This document shows positions 44,851 through 52,400 of a DNA stretch of 54,119 nt, in pieces (positions within the stretch are counted from its first letter, which is position 1; the number at the start of each line of letters is the position of its first letter). The position numbers were made by a program, and so were the translations under genes. The notes under the pieces are model-generated. The model worked only from the letters and a program-made list of their open reading frames with translations, made no database searches and was not told where the DNA came from. Source of the stretch: Calditrichota bacterium (GTDB lineage Bacteria > Electryoneota > Electryoneia > Electryoneales > Electryoneaceae); the NCBI GenBank assembly GCA_018263585.1, contig JAANWZ010000057.1, positions 1-54,119 of the forward strand. The letters run 5' to 3'.

Positions 44851-45138
44851 GGGTGGCCCGGGTCTTCAGACTCGGGTGTCACCGGCGTCAGTGTCGCGCC
44901 GAATCCGTTCAACGCGGCGGCGACCGTGACAGTGAGTCTGCCGGCGCCGGCGGAGGTGAGCGTGGTCGTGTACAACGTCGCCGGGCGGGTGGTGGCGACG
45001 CTCGCGGATGGGTCGTATTCGGCGGGCCGTCACGCGCTCACGTTCGACGCCTCGTCGCACGCGAGCGGGCTCTACTTCCTGCGCGCGACCGTTCCCGGCC
45101 GGCTCGACGAGGCGCGGAAGATGATGCTCGTGAGGTAG
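44851..45138 (+). pseudogene. Orphan C-terminal sorting domain fragment
   Basis: Directly behind the megasynthase stop, an open frame reads WPGSSDSGVTG, then VAPNPFNAAATVTVSLP and, to a stop at 45138, a complete FlgD/type IX-like sorting domain (VVYNVAGRVVATLADGS ... GLYFLRATVPGRL, ending KKMMLVR-like RKMMLVR). There is no signal peptide, start codon or passenger domain, so this looks like the 3' remnant of an exported-protein gene. Its first codons are the same repeat-derived WPGSSD peptide found in the gene at 14953-16899. Confidence 0.75.
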
Positions 45139-45366
45139 GCCGGCGTCCCACACACACATGCCCGCGGGGACGGGCCGCAGGCCGTCACCGCGATACGAGA
45201 CCCGAGGCTGAAGCCCCGGGCCACACAGCCGTTCCGGGCCACACAGACCTGGCTACGGGGACGCTTGCTCGCAAGCGTCCCCCCACCGGGTGTTCCCGGG
45301 TTCGGCGAACCCGGGCTACATGCCGGGCTACGTGAGTGATCCCGGGTTCGGCGAACCCGGGCTGCG
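45139..45366. repeat. Hairpin-repeat array at the end of the DUF6544-like gene
   Basis: hpC (about 45158-45192), hpD (about 45195-45225), hpF (45257-45282, perfect 11-bp arms), hpE (45292-45320) and a second hpE (45338-45366). The second hpE forms the last codons and stop of the minus-strand gene at 45328-45972. Confidence 0.8.
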
Positions 45367-45972
45367 GGTCGCGTCCATCAGGAAGAAACGGGACGGTTCC
45401 GCGGGCACGTTCACCTGCTCAGCGGTGAACTCCATCCACGGCTCGTCCGCGCCCGAACGAATGCGCCCGTCCCATCTCGCGCGGAAATGATGCACGCGCC
45501 GGCCGCCGAGCGAGCCGGTCTCCCGCAGGTATTTCCGCACCGGAGGCAGGTGCGCGAGGTCGGCTTCTCTGACAGGCGGCGGCGACACGGGTTGCGCGAG
45601 CCGCTGTTCGACCGCGCGGCGGTACTGCGCGCTGAAGCCGGCCGGTCCGATCGACGCGTACCCGTACACCACACCCGCGAGCACGAACAGATTCGCGATC
45701 GTGCCGGGTTTCGCGTCGGTCCACGCGGCCACGATCGCGAGCTGCGAGAGCACGAGCGCGGCGAGACCGACCGCCCACCAGCCGCGCGACTCGATCACGA
45801 CGAGCACGGCGGTCGCGAACAGCGCGAGCCCGGCCGCGAGAAACAGCACCGCGAGCGGCTTCGAGATGCGCCTTGTCAGTTGCGGGAACTCGGCGAGCGC
45901 AAACGCCTGCGCGGGACCGATCAGGTGAATCAGCCCGTGCACGACGAGCAGCGCGAAAAACACCCAGCGCAT
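45328..45972 (-). CDS. Membrane protein, DUF6544-like, 3'-truncated by a repeat
   Basis: A 214-aa protein. Its first ~115 residues form four membrane segments (FFALLVVHGLIHLIGP, LAVLFLAAGLALFATA, VGLAALVLSQLAIVAAW, FVLAGVVYGYA). The soluble part LPPVRKYLRETG ... WMEFTAEQVNVP resembles the DUF6544/DUF6920 group. Family members normally continue about 80-100 residues past this point; here coding homology stops at MDATR (45367), and the last residues, SPGSPNPGSLT, are a translated hpE hairpin. The ATG at 45972 follows a G-rich site. It is probably a broken gene. Function unknown. Confidence 0.65.
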   Translation of the reverse strand: MRWVFFALLVVHGLIHLIGPAQAFALAEFPQLTRRISKPLAVLFLAAGLALFATAVLVVIESRGWWAVGLAALVLSQLAIVAAWTDAKPGTIANLFVLAGVVYGYASIGPAGFSAQYRRAVEQRLAQPVSPPPVREADLAHLPPVRKYLRETGSLGGRRVHHFRARWDGRIRSGADEPWMEFTAEQVNVPAEPSRFFLMDATRSPGSPNPGSLT

Positions 45973-46046
45973 GCGACGCCCCCCGGATCGACACAGCCCA
46001 CGAAACAGAACAGGTCCACGCCGCCGTCAATGTGACCCACCGGCGC

Positions 46047-46289
46047 CTATTTCACAACGGTGAGCTTCCGGGAGATCGTCCGCTCGCCCGCGGTCAGCCG
46101 GAGCATGTACGTGCCGGAGGACAGCTCGCGCGCGTCGAACACGGCCGTGTGTTCGCCGGTTGTGCGCACGCCGTCCGCGAGCGTCGCGACCCGCCGCCCG
46201 AGCAGATCGTACACCGCGAGCGTGATTTCGCCCGGCGCGGCCAGCGTGTAGCGCACCGTCGTCGCCGCGTTGAACGGGTTCGGCGCGAC
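46047..46289 (-). pseudogene. Sorting domain of the upstream exported protein, out of frame
   Basis: Encodes LHVAPNPFNAATTVRYTL ... GTYMLRLTAGERTI ... KLTVVK and a stop, a complete C-terminal sorting domain. It lies in a different frame from the exported protein that precedes it. The 35-bp hpE unit at 46290-46324 separates the two; without it the frames join exactly. Confidence 0.85.
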
Positions 46290-48118
46290 ATGTAGCCCGG
46301 GTTCGCCGAACCGGGGTCACCTTCATGTAGCCCGGCTTCGCCGAAGCCGGGGGCTGCGGTGTCGTACGTGAACGACTCCGCCAGCTCGGGAGGACCGGGG
46401 GTGCGCGGTTCGCCGGGGGTGACCGTCCACTCGCCGGTCAGTTTCCACTGACCGTGTCCGCCCGTGCGGGCTTGCCCGCGCGGGTCATCCGACGGTGCAG
46501 TGGCCTGACCCGCGTCCAATCCGCGGTTGCGAGCAACCGCGGGCCTGTGCGGATTCTCCGACTGTCCAGCGAGCTGACCCGCATCCAATCCGCGGTTGCG
46601 AGCGAGCGCGGGCCTGTCTGAGTTGGAGCCGGCGATCAGCGGAGCAGCCGCGGGCGCATTGTTCGCGCGCGGGTCGCCGGCTTCGACGACGGTGAGCGGG
46701 ATCACGTCCTCGAACCGGTGTTGCGGGTACGCGCCCTGCTCGCCGACGCGCACGATGTAGTTGTAGTCGCCGAGCGGCGCGTCCGCGGGCACGTACTGGA
46801 ACGGGGACGCGGTGAGCGTGTCGCCTGGCTGGAGCGTGAAATCCCACTGTGCGATCGTCTCGGTGAGCGTGCCGTCGGGTTTCAGCGCGAGCGTCCACAC
46901 GTCCACCTCCGCCTCGCTGTCAAGATTGTTTTTCAACCCACCGTCCCAGCGGAATCCGGCGCCGCGCTCGACGATTAACGGATCCTGCCGCGGCCGCGCG
47001 ACGATCCGGTAGTCGGTGACATCGAGCTCCAGCTTCTCGACGAGGATCTGCGGGAAGTCGTCGAGGGGCGTCAGGATCTCGGTCCAGCCGACGAGCAGGT
47101 AGCCATCGTCAAGCGCCAGGACGTCGTTGATGCCAGTCTCCCACCCCTCCGGACCGCTGGTCTCGTATGTCCACAGCAGGTTGCCGGCGGCGTCGAAGCG
47201 TAGCAGCAAACCTTGTCTGCTGAGGCTTGTATCAATACCACCGATTGCAATGCCGCCGTCATCTGTTGTGCGCACGGCAGTCAGGGTCTGTAGTTGGTCA
47301 ACCATCTCGCTTGACCAGATCTGGTTATGACCATGGTCATATCTTCGCACGAATTCCTGGCCCGCCGCAATGAAACCGTTGTCGGAGGTTGCTGAAACGA
47401 TGATCCAATCGTCATGGCTAGATGAATTGAGCAGCTCACCTTCAATGTTGGTGCGGATAACGAACGACGTCGCATCTACGAGGCCGATCGTGGCTACAAG
47501 GAACAAATCGCCACTTGGTGACAGGTCAGTTTCACGAACCGCGATCACAGAGTCACTCGGAACTTGGAATTGATGGCTCTGTAACAAGATTCCGTCTACA
47601 TCAAACAGCATCAACTCCGCCGGCGATCCAAGGCTGTCAGCGTCGGCCGTGCCCACAGCAATCACAGAGTCCTGCAGTACTGTCACGTCTGCACCGCTAG
47701 GCACCCAGTACAGATTGTGAGACCACAGCAGTTCTCCATCATTGCTGGTTAGATTGATGCTTGTATAATTCGATTCGTTTGTCCAGGCGACGCCGATTCC
47801 GGGAACAACATCAAGGCTGTTCGGGCGACCATATCCGTCAAGAGCAGCCGCACCGAGGAGAAGACCACTGGGGTGCAGCCGCAACAGAAGACGGTGCCCC
47901 GGGGCATAATACGAATGGTGACCACCGACAACATATCCGCCTTCGGGATGCTCAGTGGCCGAATAGCCTAATTCCGTATGATCGAGAAGACCATATGTCC
48001 GTCGCCAAGTACGATCAGGTGGCTGGGCTTCTGAGGGAATAGCCACCATGAGGACCAGCATGACCGCCGTCAGCGCAGATACGGCTACCGTCGTGTATCT
48101 CTTGGTTTTCGGAATCAT
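46094..48118 (-). CDS. Exported propeller-like protein, frameshifted before its sorting domain
   Basis: A 674-aa protein as it stands. Signal peptide (about 15-32, ending PSEAQ), a beta-rich domain with repeated GGYVVGGHHS, GFIAAGQEF and GGIAIGGIDT blades (35-370), and an Ig-like domain (about 375-480, GDYNYIVRVGEQG). Repeat-derived peptides follow (about 500-560: hpB twice, RPALARNRG and RPAVARNRG; hpA, DPRGQARTGG), then two hpE units, after which the frame is lost into an Arg-rich tail. Removing 35 bp restores a 685-residue protein with the sorting domain at 46047. The ATG at 48118 has GAGAGG 6 nt upstream. Paralogue of 14953-16899. Probably inactive for surface sorting, or phase-variable. 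Confidence 0.8.
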   Translation of the reverse strand: MIPKTKRYTTVAVSALTAVMLVLMVAIPSEAQPPDRTWRRTYGLLDHTELGYSATEHPEGGYVVGGHHSYYAPGHRLLLRLHPSGLLLGAAALDGYGRPNSLDVVPGIGVAWTNESNYTSINLTSNDGELLWSHNLYWVPSGADVTVLQDSVIAVGTADADSLGSPAELMLFDVDGILLQSHQFQVPSDSVIAVRETDLSPSGDLFLVATIGLVDATSFVIRTNIEGELLNSSSHDDWIIVSATSDNGFIAAGQEFVRRYDHGHNQIWSSEMVDQLQTLTAVRTTDDGGIAIGGIDTSLSRQGLLLRFDAAGNLLWTYETSGPEGWETGINDVLALDDGYLLVGWTEILTPLDDFPQILVEKLELDVTDYRIVARPRQDPLIVERGAGFRWDGGLKNNLDSEAEVDVWTLALKPDGTLTETIAQWDFTLQPGDTLTASPFQYVPADAPLGDYNYIVRVGEQGAYPQHRFEDVIPLTVVEAGDPRANNAPAAAPLIAGSNSDRPALARNRGLDAGQLAGQSENPHRPAVARNRGLDAGQATAPSDDPRGQARTGGHGQWKLTGEWTVTPGEPRTPGPPELAESFTYDTAAPGFGEAGLHEGDPGSANPGYMSRRTRSTRRRRCATRWPRRAKSRSRCTICSGGGSRRSRTACAQPANTRPCSTRASCPPARTCSG
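46290..46359 (-). repeat. Tandem hpE units, 35-bp period, at the frameshift
   Basis: Two units begin ATGTAGCCCGG at 46290 and 46325 on the plus strand. Their arms differ by paired changes (GGGTTC/GAACC versus GGCTTC/GAAGCC), so both can form hairpins. The first unit is the one whose 35-bp length breaks the reading frame. Confidence 0.85.
46462..46611 (-). repeat. hpA plus two hpB repeats inside the exported-protein gene
   Basis: hpA at 46462-46483, hpB at 46521-46542 and a second hpB at 46590-46611 with one degraded arm. The spacer between hpA and the first hpB is nearly identical to that at 15448-15484. All are translated in frame. Confidence 0.85.
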
Positions 48119-48186
48119 CGTATGCCTCTCGTTAGCCAAGCGTCATGTCAAACACAGGCGCGGGATCTCGGCCGGACGAAAACCGG

Positions 48187-48424
48187 TCATGGATTCAAGT
48201 AGGTCTCGATCCAATCGCCTGCTTCGTCGAGTGTGCCGGACAACGAATTCATGCTGTGCCCGCCGCCGGGCGTCTCGTAGTATTCGAACGGAGCGGACGG
48301 CGCCCGGGTCGCCATGTTGTACGCGAGCCAGCGGCTGTTCCGCACGCTTACCGTCGGATCGGCGCTGCCCTGATGCACCTGCAGCGGGAGCGGGTCGTGC
48401 GCGCCGTAATCCCAGAAACGAACT
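48187..48424 (-). pseudogene. 3' remnant of an alpha/beta-hydrolase gene
   Basis: The frame reads VRFWDYGAHDPLPLQVHQGSADPTVSV (split at about residue 15 for length), then WLAYNMATRAP, YYETPGGGHSMNS and a stop at 48187. This is the acid and histidine end of an S9-peptidase/acyl-hydrolase-type alpha/beta hydrolase: HQGSADPTV carries the catalytic Asp and GGGHS the His. No nucleophile domain is upstream. Homology ends at about 48424, and an hpH repeat starts about 20 bp farther on. Only about 80 residues remain. Confidence 0.65.
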
Positions 48425-48927
48425 ACCGACCGACTCAGTTGCCCTTCACTGCGTTCAGGATAAACTTCACCGCGCCCGACAAACCGACATCGGGCTTCGT
48501 TCAGAATGACGCAGTCTCAGCCCTCGCTCCATGTGGCTCGTTCCGCTATTGCCCGCCCAAATGTCTCTCTCCAATGATTATACAGATGCTGAGGAAAAAA
48601 ATAAGATGGGAGGTCAAGTCTCATCATCTACTTATTCGCAATGGCTCTCGTGCCTCTCTTCGGTGAGACTCGGATGTGTCGCTGCAGCCGTGGTTGCGAT
48701 CGGCCTCGCCGTCCGGCTTCGGCGCGGCATGCGCCCGCACGGGCGGTACAGATTTGGCGGAAGCTGATCCCGGCTTCGGCGAAGCCGGGCTACGTGCGCG
48801 TGGCATCTGCGCGGGCAGGCGTGACGCCTCTCACTGCCGCCGGAACGAATGTTGCCTCCGAACCGACCCGGGTCGCATATTCGACGCATCTTCGAACCAA
48901 GGACGCTGACTGCAATCCGACACGGCG
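48425..48927. repeat. Intergenic region with hpH and hpE repeats
   Basis: hpH at 48445-48510, a partial hpA-like segment (about 48731-48748) and hpE (48769-48789, CCCGGCTTCGGCGAAGCCGGG type). The interval 48520-48660 is AT-richer than its surroundings, with no gene recognised. The rest leads into the oxidoreductase start at 48928. Confidence 0.7.
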
Positions 48928-50235
48928 ATGATTGAGACGGCGATCTACCTCGGCACAGCGCTGATTGTGGTCCTGGTTCCAGCGCTGTACTGGTACCGCG
49001 AGCGGCGGAAGAGCACGCGCGCGGCGACCATCCTCACGAAGGCGAAGGAGCGCGGGCTCGATGAGCCGGTCTCGCTGCACCCGGTGATCGACCCGGACAT
49101 CTGCATCGGGTCGGGCGCATGCGTACGCGCATGCCCGGAGCAGAACGTGCTCGGGCTGATCAACAACGCCGGCGCGCTGATCAACCCGGGCAACTGCATC
49201 GGGCACGGCCTTTGCCAGGCGGCGTGTCCGGTGAACGCGATCACGCTCGTGTTCGGCACCGAGAAACGCGGCGTCGATGTCCCGCACCTGAAGGGTACCT
49301 TCGAGACGAACGTGCCGGGTGTTTACATTGTGGGTGAACTCGGCGGGATGGGCCTGATCCGGAACGCGGTCACGCAGGGCCGGGAAGCGGCGGAATACAT
49401 CGCGCGCAGCCTGGAGGACGAGCGTGACGGGCGCGTGCGCGACCTCGTGATCGTCGGCGCCGGCCCCGCCGGACTCGCGGCCGCGCTGCAGGCGAAACGC
49501 GAGAAACTCGATTTCGTCGTCGTCGATCAGGAGGACTTCGGCGGCACGATCCTCACATACCCGCGCCGCAAACTCGTGATGACGCAACCGATGGAGCTGC
49601 CCGGATACGGCCGGGTCAAGCTCCGCGAGGTGCACAAAGAATCGCTGCTCGAACTGTTCGAAGATGTCGTGCACAAGGTGGATGTGAAGGTCAACGCCGG
49701 CGAGAAGGTGAACGACATCGAGCGCGTGAACGGTCATTTCCGCGTGACCACGACCCGCGACAGCTACGAGGCGAAGCGCGTGCTGCTCGCGATCGGGCGG
49801 CGCGGGTCGCCGCGCAAGCTCGGCGTGCCCGGGGAGAAATCGTCGCGCGTCACCTACCGAATGCTCGACCCGGAGAAGTACCAGGGGCTGAACGTTCTCG
49901 TCGTCGGCGGCGGCGACAGCGCGGTCGAGGCGGCGCTCGCACTCGCCGATCAGCCGGGCAACAGCGTGCAGCTCAGCTACCGCCGCGACGCGCTCGTCCG
50001 GGTCAAGGAAGGCAACCGCGAACGGTTCGAGCAGGCGGTCGCGGACGGGAAGCTCGAGCCGATCTTCAACTCGAACGTGACCCGGATCGACGAAGGCGTC
50101 GTGCTGCTCGACGTCGGCGGCGAGGAGCGCGCGCTCGACAACGACCAGGTGTTCGTGTTCATCGGCGGCGAACTGCCGACCGCGCTGCTCGAAAAGGTCG
50201 GGATCGAGTTCTCGCGAAAGTTCGGGGAAGCGTAG
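48928..50235 (+). CDS. Membrane-anchored FAD/NAD(P) oxidoreductase with ferredoxin-like domain
   Basis: A 435-aa protein: one N-terminal membrane helix (about 5-24), a diferredoxin-like domain (about 53-110), and a thioredoxin-reductase-like FAD/NAD(P) module (170-435; VIVGAGPAGLAAAL, VLVVGGGDSAVEAAL, FVFIGG). The two Fe-S motifs read CIGSGACVRACP (Cys59, Cys65, Cys69) and CIGHGLCQAACP (Cys90, Cys96, Cys100). In each, the usual second cysteine is Ser62 or His93. There is no CxxC redox disulfide, so it is not a thioredoxin reductase. The ATG at 48928 lies at the start of homology. It is followed on the same strand by two multiheme cytochromes, which suggests NAD(P)H or ferredoxin-linked electron delivery to a periplasmic heme relay. 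Partner and direction are inferred. Confidence 0.85.
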   Translation: MIETAIYLGTALIVVLVPALYWYRERRKSTRAATILTKAKERGLDEPVSLHPVIDPDICIGSGACVRACPEQNVLGLINNAGALINPGNCIGHGLCQAACPVNAITLVFGTEKRGVDVPHLKGTFETNVPGVYIVGELGGMGLIRNAVTQGREAAEYIARSLEDERDGRVRDLVIVGAGPAGLAAALQAKREKLDFVVVDQEDFGGTILTYPRRKLVMTQPMELPGYGRVKLREVHKESLLELFEDVVHKVDVKVNAGEKVNDIERVNGHFRVTTTRDSYEAKRVLLAIGRRGSPRKLGVPGEKSSRVTYRMLDPEKYQGLNVLVVGGGDSAVEAALALADQPGNSVQLSYRRDALVRVKEGNRERFEQAVADGKLEPIFNSNVTRIDEGVVLLDVGGEERALDNDQVFVFIGGELPTALLEKVGIEFSRKFGEA

Positions 50236-50536
50236 AGAGCGCGAACTTGATTGCACGCACAACGAACGGCTACCTTCGCAGCTACGGACTCCGCGTTCAG
50301 TTCCGGGCGCTACTCTCAGTTAGGCTGGAGTGCTGGCCGTCATCCTGAACCCGCGGTCGGCGTCAGTGTGCCGCGCGCGGGTGAAGGAGGTCCGAGTTCA
50401 AGCAGGGTAGCGTCTGTGAAGACAACCGCATGCTTACCCGGACCTTCTTCACTTCGCCCGATAAACTGACATCGGGCTTGTTCAGAATGACTCAGCGTGC
50501 CGACCCGTTCGCGGTTGTTCGTTCCCCAGAGGCGAG
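50236..50536. repeat. Intergenic region with hpH repeat
   Basis: 301 bp with hpH at 50442-50491 (arms GCCCGAT / ATCGGGC, loop AAACTGAC). The related flank TCATCCTGAAC occurs at about 50340. No gene. The ribosome site for the first cytochrome is the weak GGCGAG just before 50537. Confidence 0.65.
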
Positions 50537-52273
50537 ATGAGTGACGGCGACTGTTTGAGGAAACGTACAAATCGCACGTTTGCCGCCTGGTTCGCGGCGG
50601 CCGTGTTCGCGGTCGCTCCGGGCGGCGTTGCACTCGCCCAGATCTCGCCCGGCAAACTCTCCGCCGCCCACGCCGAGTTCGAAGGGATCAAGAACTGCAC
50701 GCGTTGCCACGAGTTGCGCGAAGAAGTGCAGCCCGGCAACTGCCTCTCCTGCCACACGGCGGTCGGCGCTCGGATCGACCGCGACGAGGGATACCACGCC
50801 ACCGGCGAGGTGCGTGAGAAGAACTGCGCCGAGTGCCATTCGGAGCACCACGGCCGCGACTACGATCTGATCTACTGGCCGGACGGGCGCGACGCGTTCG
50901 AGCACGCGCTCGCCGGCTGGCGGCTGACCGGCGCGCACGCCCGCCTCGACTGCCGCACCTGCCACAAGCCGGGGTTCCAGGTGGACGGCGCGTTTGCGGG
51001 CGACGAGACAGTGGACCGGAAGCGCACGTATCTCGGGCTCGACCGGCGCTGCCTCACGTGCCACGCGGACGAACACCTCGCGCAGCTCACGGACAACTGC
51101 GCCGACTGCCACAACTCCTCAGCGTGGAGCCCCGCGCCCGGATTCGATCACGACGCCGACAGCGACTACCCGCTCACGGGCAAGCACGCGGAACTGCTGT
51201 GCGACAAGTGCCACGAACCTGTCGCGGCGCCTGCGCCGGCCGACCCGGACCTGCTCGTGTTCGCCGGCAGCCCGGTCAGTTACACGCGCTACTCGGACAT
51301 CGCGCACGGAAGCTGCGACGCCTGCCATCGCGACCCACACGCGGGCCGATTCGAAAAGGCGTGCGCCGAGTGCCACACGACCGCCGGTTTCCGCGAGGTG
51401 GAGACGGCGGGATTCGACCACGAGCGCACGGACTACCCGCTGCGCGGGTTGCATCAACCTGTCGCGTGCGCGAAATGCCACACGAGCGGGGTGATGACCG
51501 AGCCGCTCGCGCATAACCGTTGCCGCGACTGCCACGCGGACGAACACCGCGGGCAATTCGCCGAGCGCGCGGACGGCGGCGCGTGCGACGCGTGCCACGG
51601 CGTGCAGCGCCCGTTCGCGCGCCACACCTACACCGCCGCCGACCACCGAAACAGCGACTACCCGCTCACCGGCAGCCACCGCGCGGTGCCGTGCGCGCGC
51701 TGCCACGAGCCGGTCGAAACGGAGGGCAGAGAACAGTACGCGCGGTTCCGGTTCGACGACACGCGCTGCCGGGCGTGCCACGAGGATGTCCACCGCGGCC
51801 AGCTCGACGTCTGGATCGAAAAGAGCGGCTGCGACTATTGTCACAGCACGGATTCATGGCATCGCACGAACTTCGACCACTCGCTCGCTCGGTTCGCGCT
51901 GGAGGGAAAGCACCGCGAGATCGAGTGCCTCCGCTGCCATTTCGTGGAAACCGATGAAGGCGGCCGCGAACTGTGGATGAAACCGCTGGAGCGGACGTGC
52001 GCCGGCTGCCACGACGACGTACACGCCGGGCAGTTCCTCGCCGCCGGAGCGCGTGAGACCGCCTGTGAGCGGTGTCACACGGCCGAGGGCTGGCAGCGGC
52101 TTGTTTTTAACCATGACCGCGACACGGAGTTCGCGCTCGCCGGCGGGCATGAAAACGTCGCCTGCGGAGAATGCCACCGGCGAGTGGTTGTGAACGGCGT
52201 GGAGACGGTGCAGTACGCGGGCGTGCCCCGCGCGTGCAGCGCCTGCCACGGCTCGAGACGCACCGGGAATTAG
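50537..52273 (+). CDS. Multiheme cytochrome c with 20 CxxCH motifs
   Basis: A 578-aa exported protein: signal peptide (about 12-35, ending GVALAQ) and 20 CxxCH heme-attachment motifs, first CTRCH, last CSACH. The motifs come in repeating groups of the form CxxCH...FDHxxxxYPLxGxHxxxxCxxCH, with extra histidines able to act as distal ligands, like cytochrome c3/c7 repeats strung together. It should sit in the periplasm or on the outer surface and conduct electrons. The ATG at 50537 gives a normal signal peptide. The stop codon lies within the left arm of the inverted repeat at 52271-52385. It is probably a paralogue of the next gene and a redox partner of the oxidoreductase upstream. Confidence 0.92.
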   Translation: MSDGDCLRKRTNRTFAAWFAAAVFAVAPGGVALAQISPGKLSAAHAEFEGIKNCTRCHELREEVQPGNCLSCHTAVGARIDRDEGYHATGEVREKNCAECHSEHHGRDYDLIYWPDGRDAFEHALAGWRLTGAHARLDCRTCHKPGFQVDGAFAGDETVDRKRTYLGLDRRCLTCHADEHLAQLTDNCADCHNSSAWSPAPGFDHDADSDYPLTGKHAELLCDKCHEPVAAPAPADPDLLVFAGSPVSYTRYSDIAHGSCDACHRDPHAGRFEKACAECHTTAGFREVETAGFDHERTDYPLRGLHQPVACAKCHTSGVMTEPLAHNRCRDCHADEHRGQFAERADGGACDACHGVQRPFARHTYTAADHRNSDYPLTGSHRAVPCARCHEPVETEGREQYARFRFDDTRCRACHEDVHRGQLDVWIEKSGCDYCHSTDSWHRTNFDHSLARFALEGKHREIECLRCHFVETDEGGRELWMKPLERTCAGCHDDVHAGQFLAAGARETACERCHTAEGWQRLVFNHDRDTEFALAGGHENVACGECHRRVVVNGVETVQYAGVPRACSACHGSRRTGN

Positions 52274-52385
52274 GGACAGACCCCAATTTCCGCGAGCAAA
52301 AAAGCAACATCAGTGCCGAACACCCCGGACCGCCAACATGGGGCGGAGGCAGTCTTGCGAGTGCGGAAATTGGGGTCTGTCCCTA
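52271..52385. repeat. 23-bp inverted repeat between the cytochrome genes
   Basis: Perfect 23-bp arms at 52271-52293 and 52363-52385 (core GGGACAGACCCCAATTT), 69 bp apart. The left arm includes the stop codon of the first cytochrome; the right arm ends about 5 bp before the ribosome site of the second. As I recall, this GGGGTCTGTCCC-type sequence is a dispersed repeat in other bacteria as well. It could also work as a terminator-like or attenuating structure. Confidence 0.9.
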
Positions 52386-52400
52386 GTTTCGGAGGGAGAG

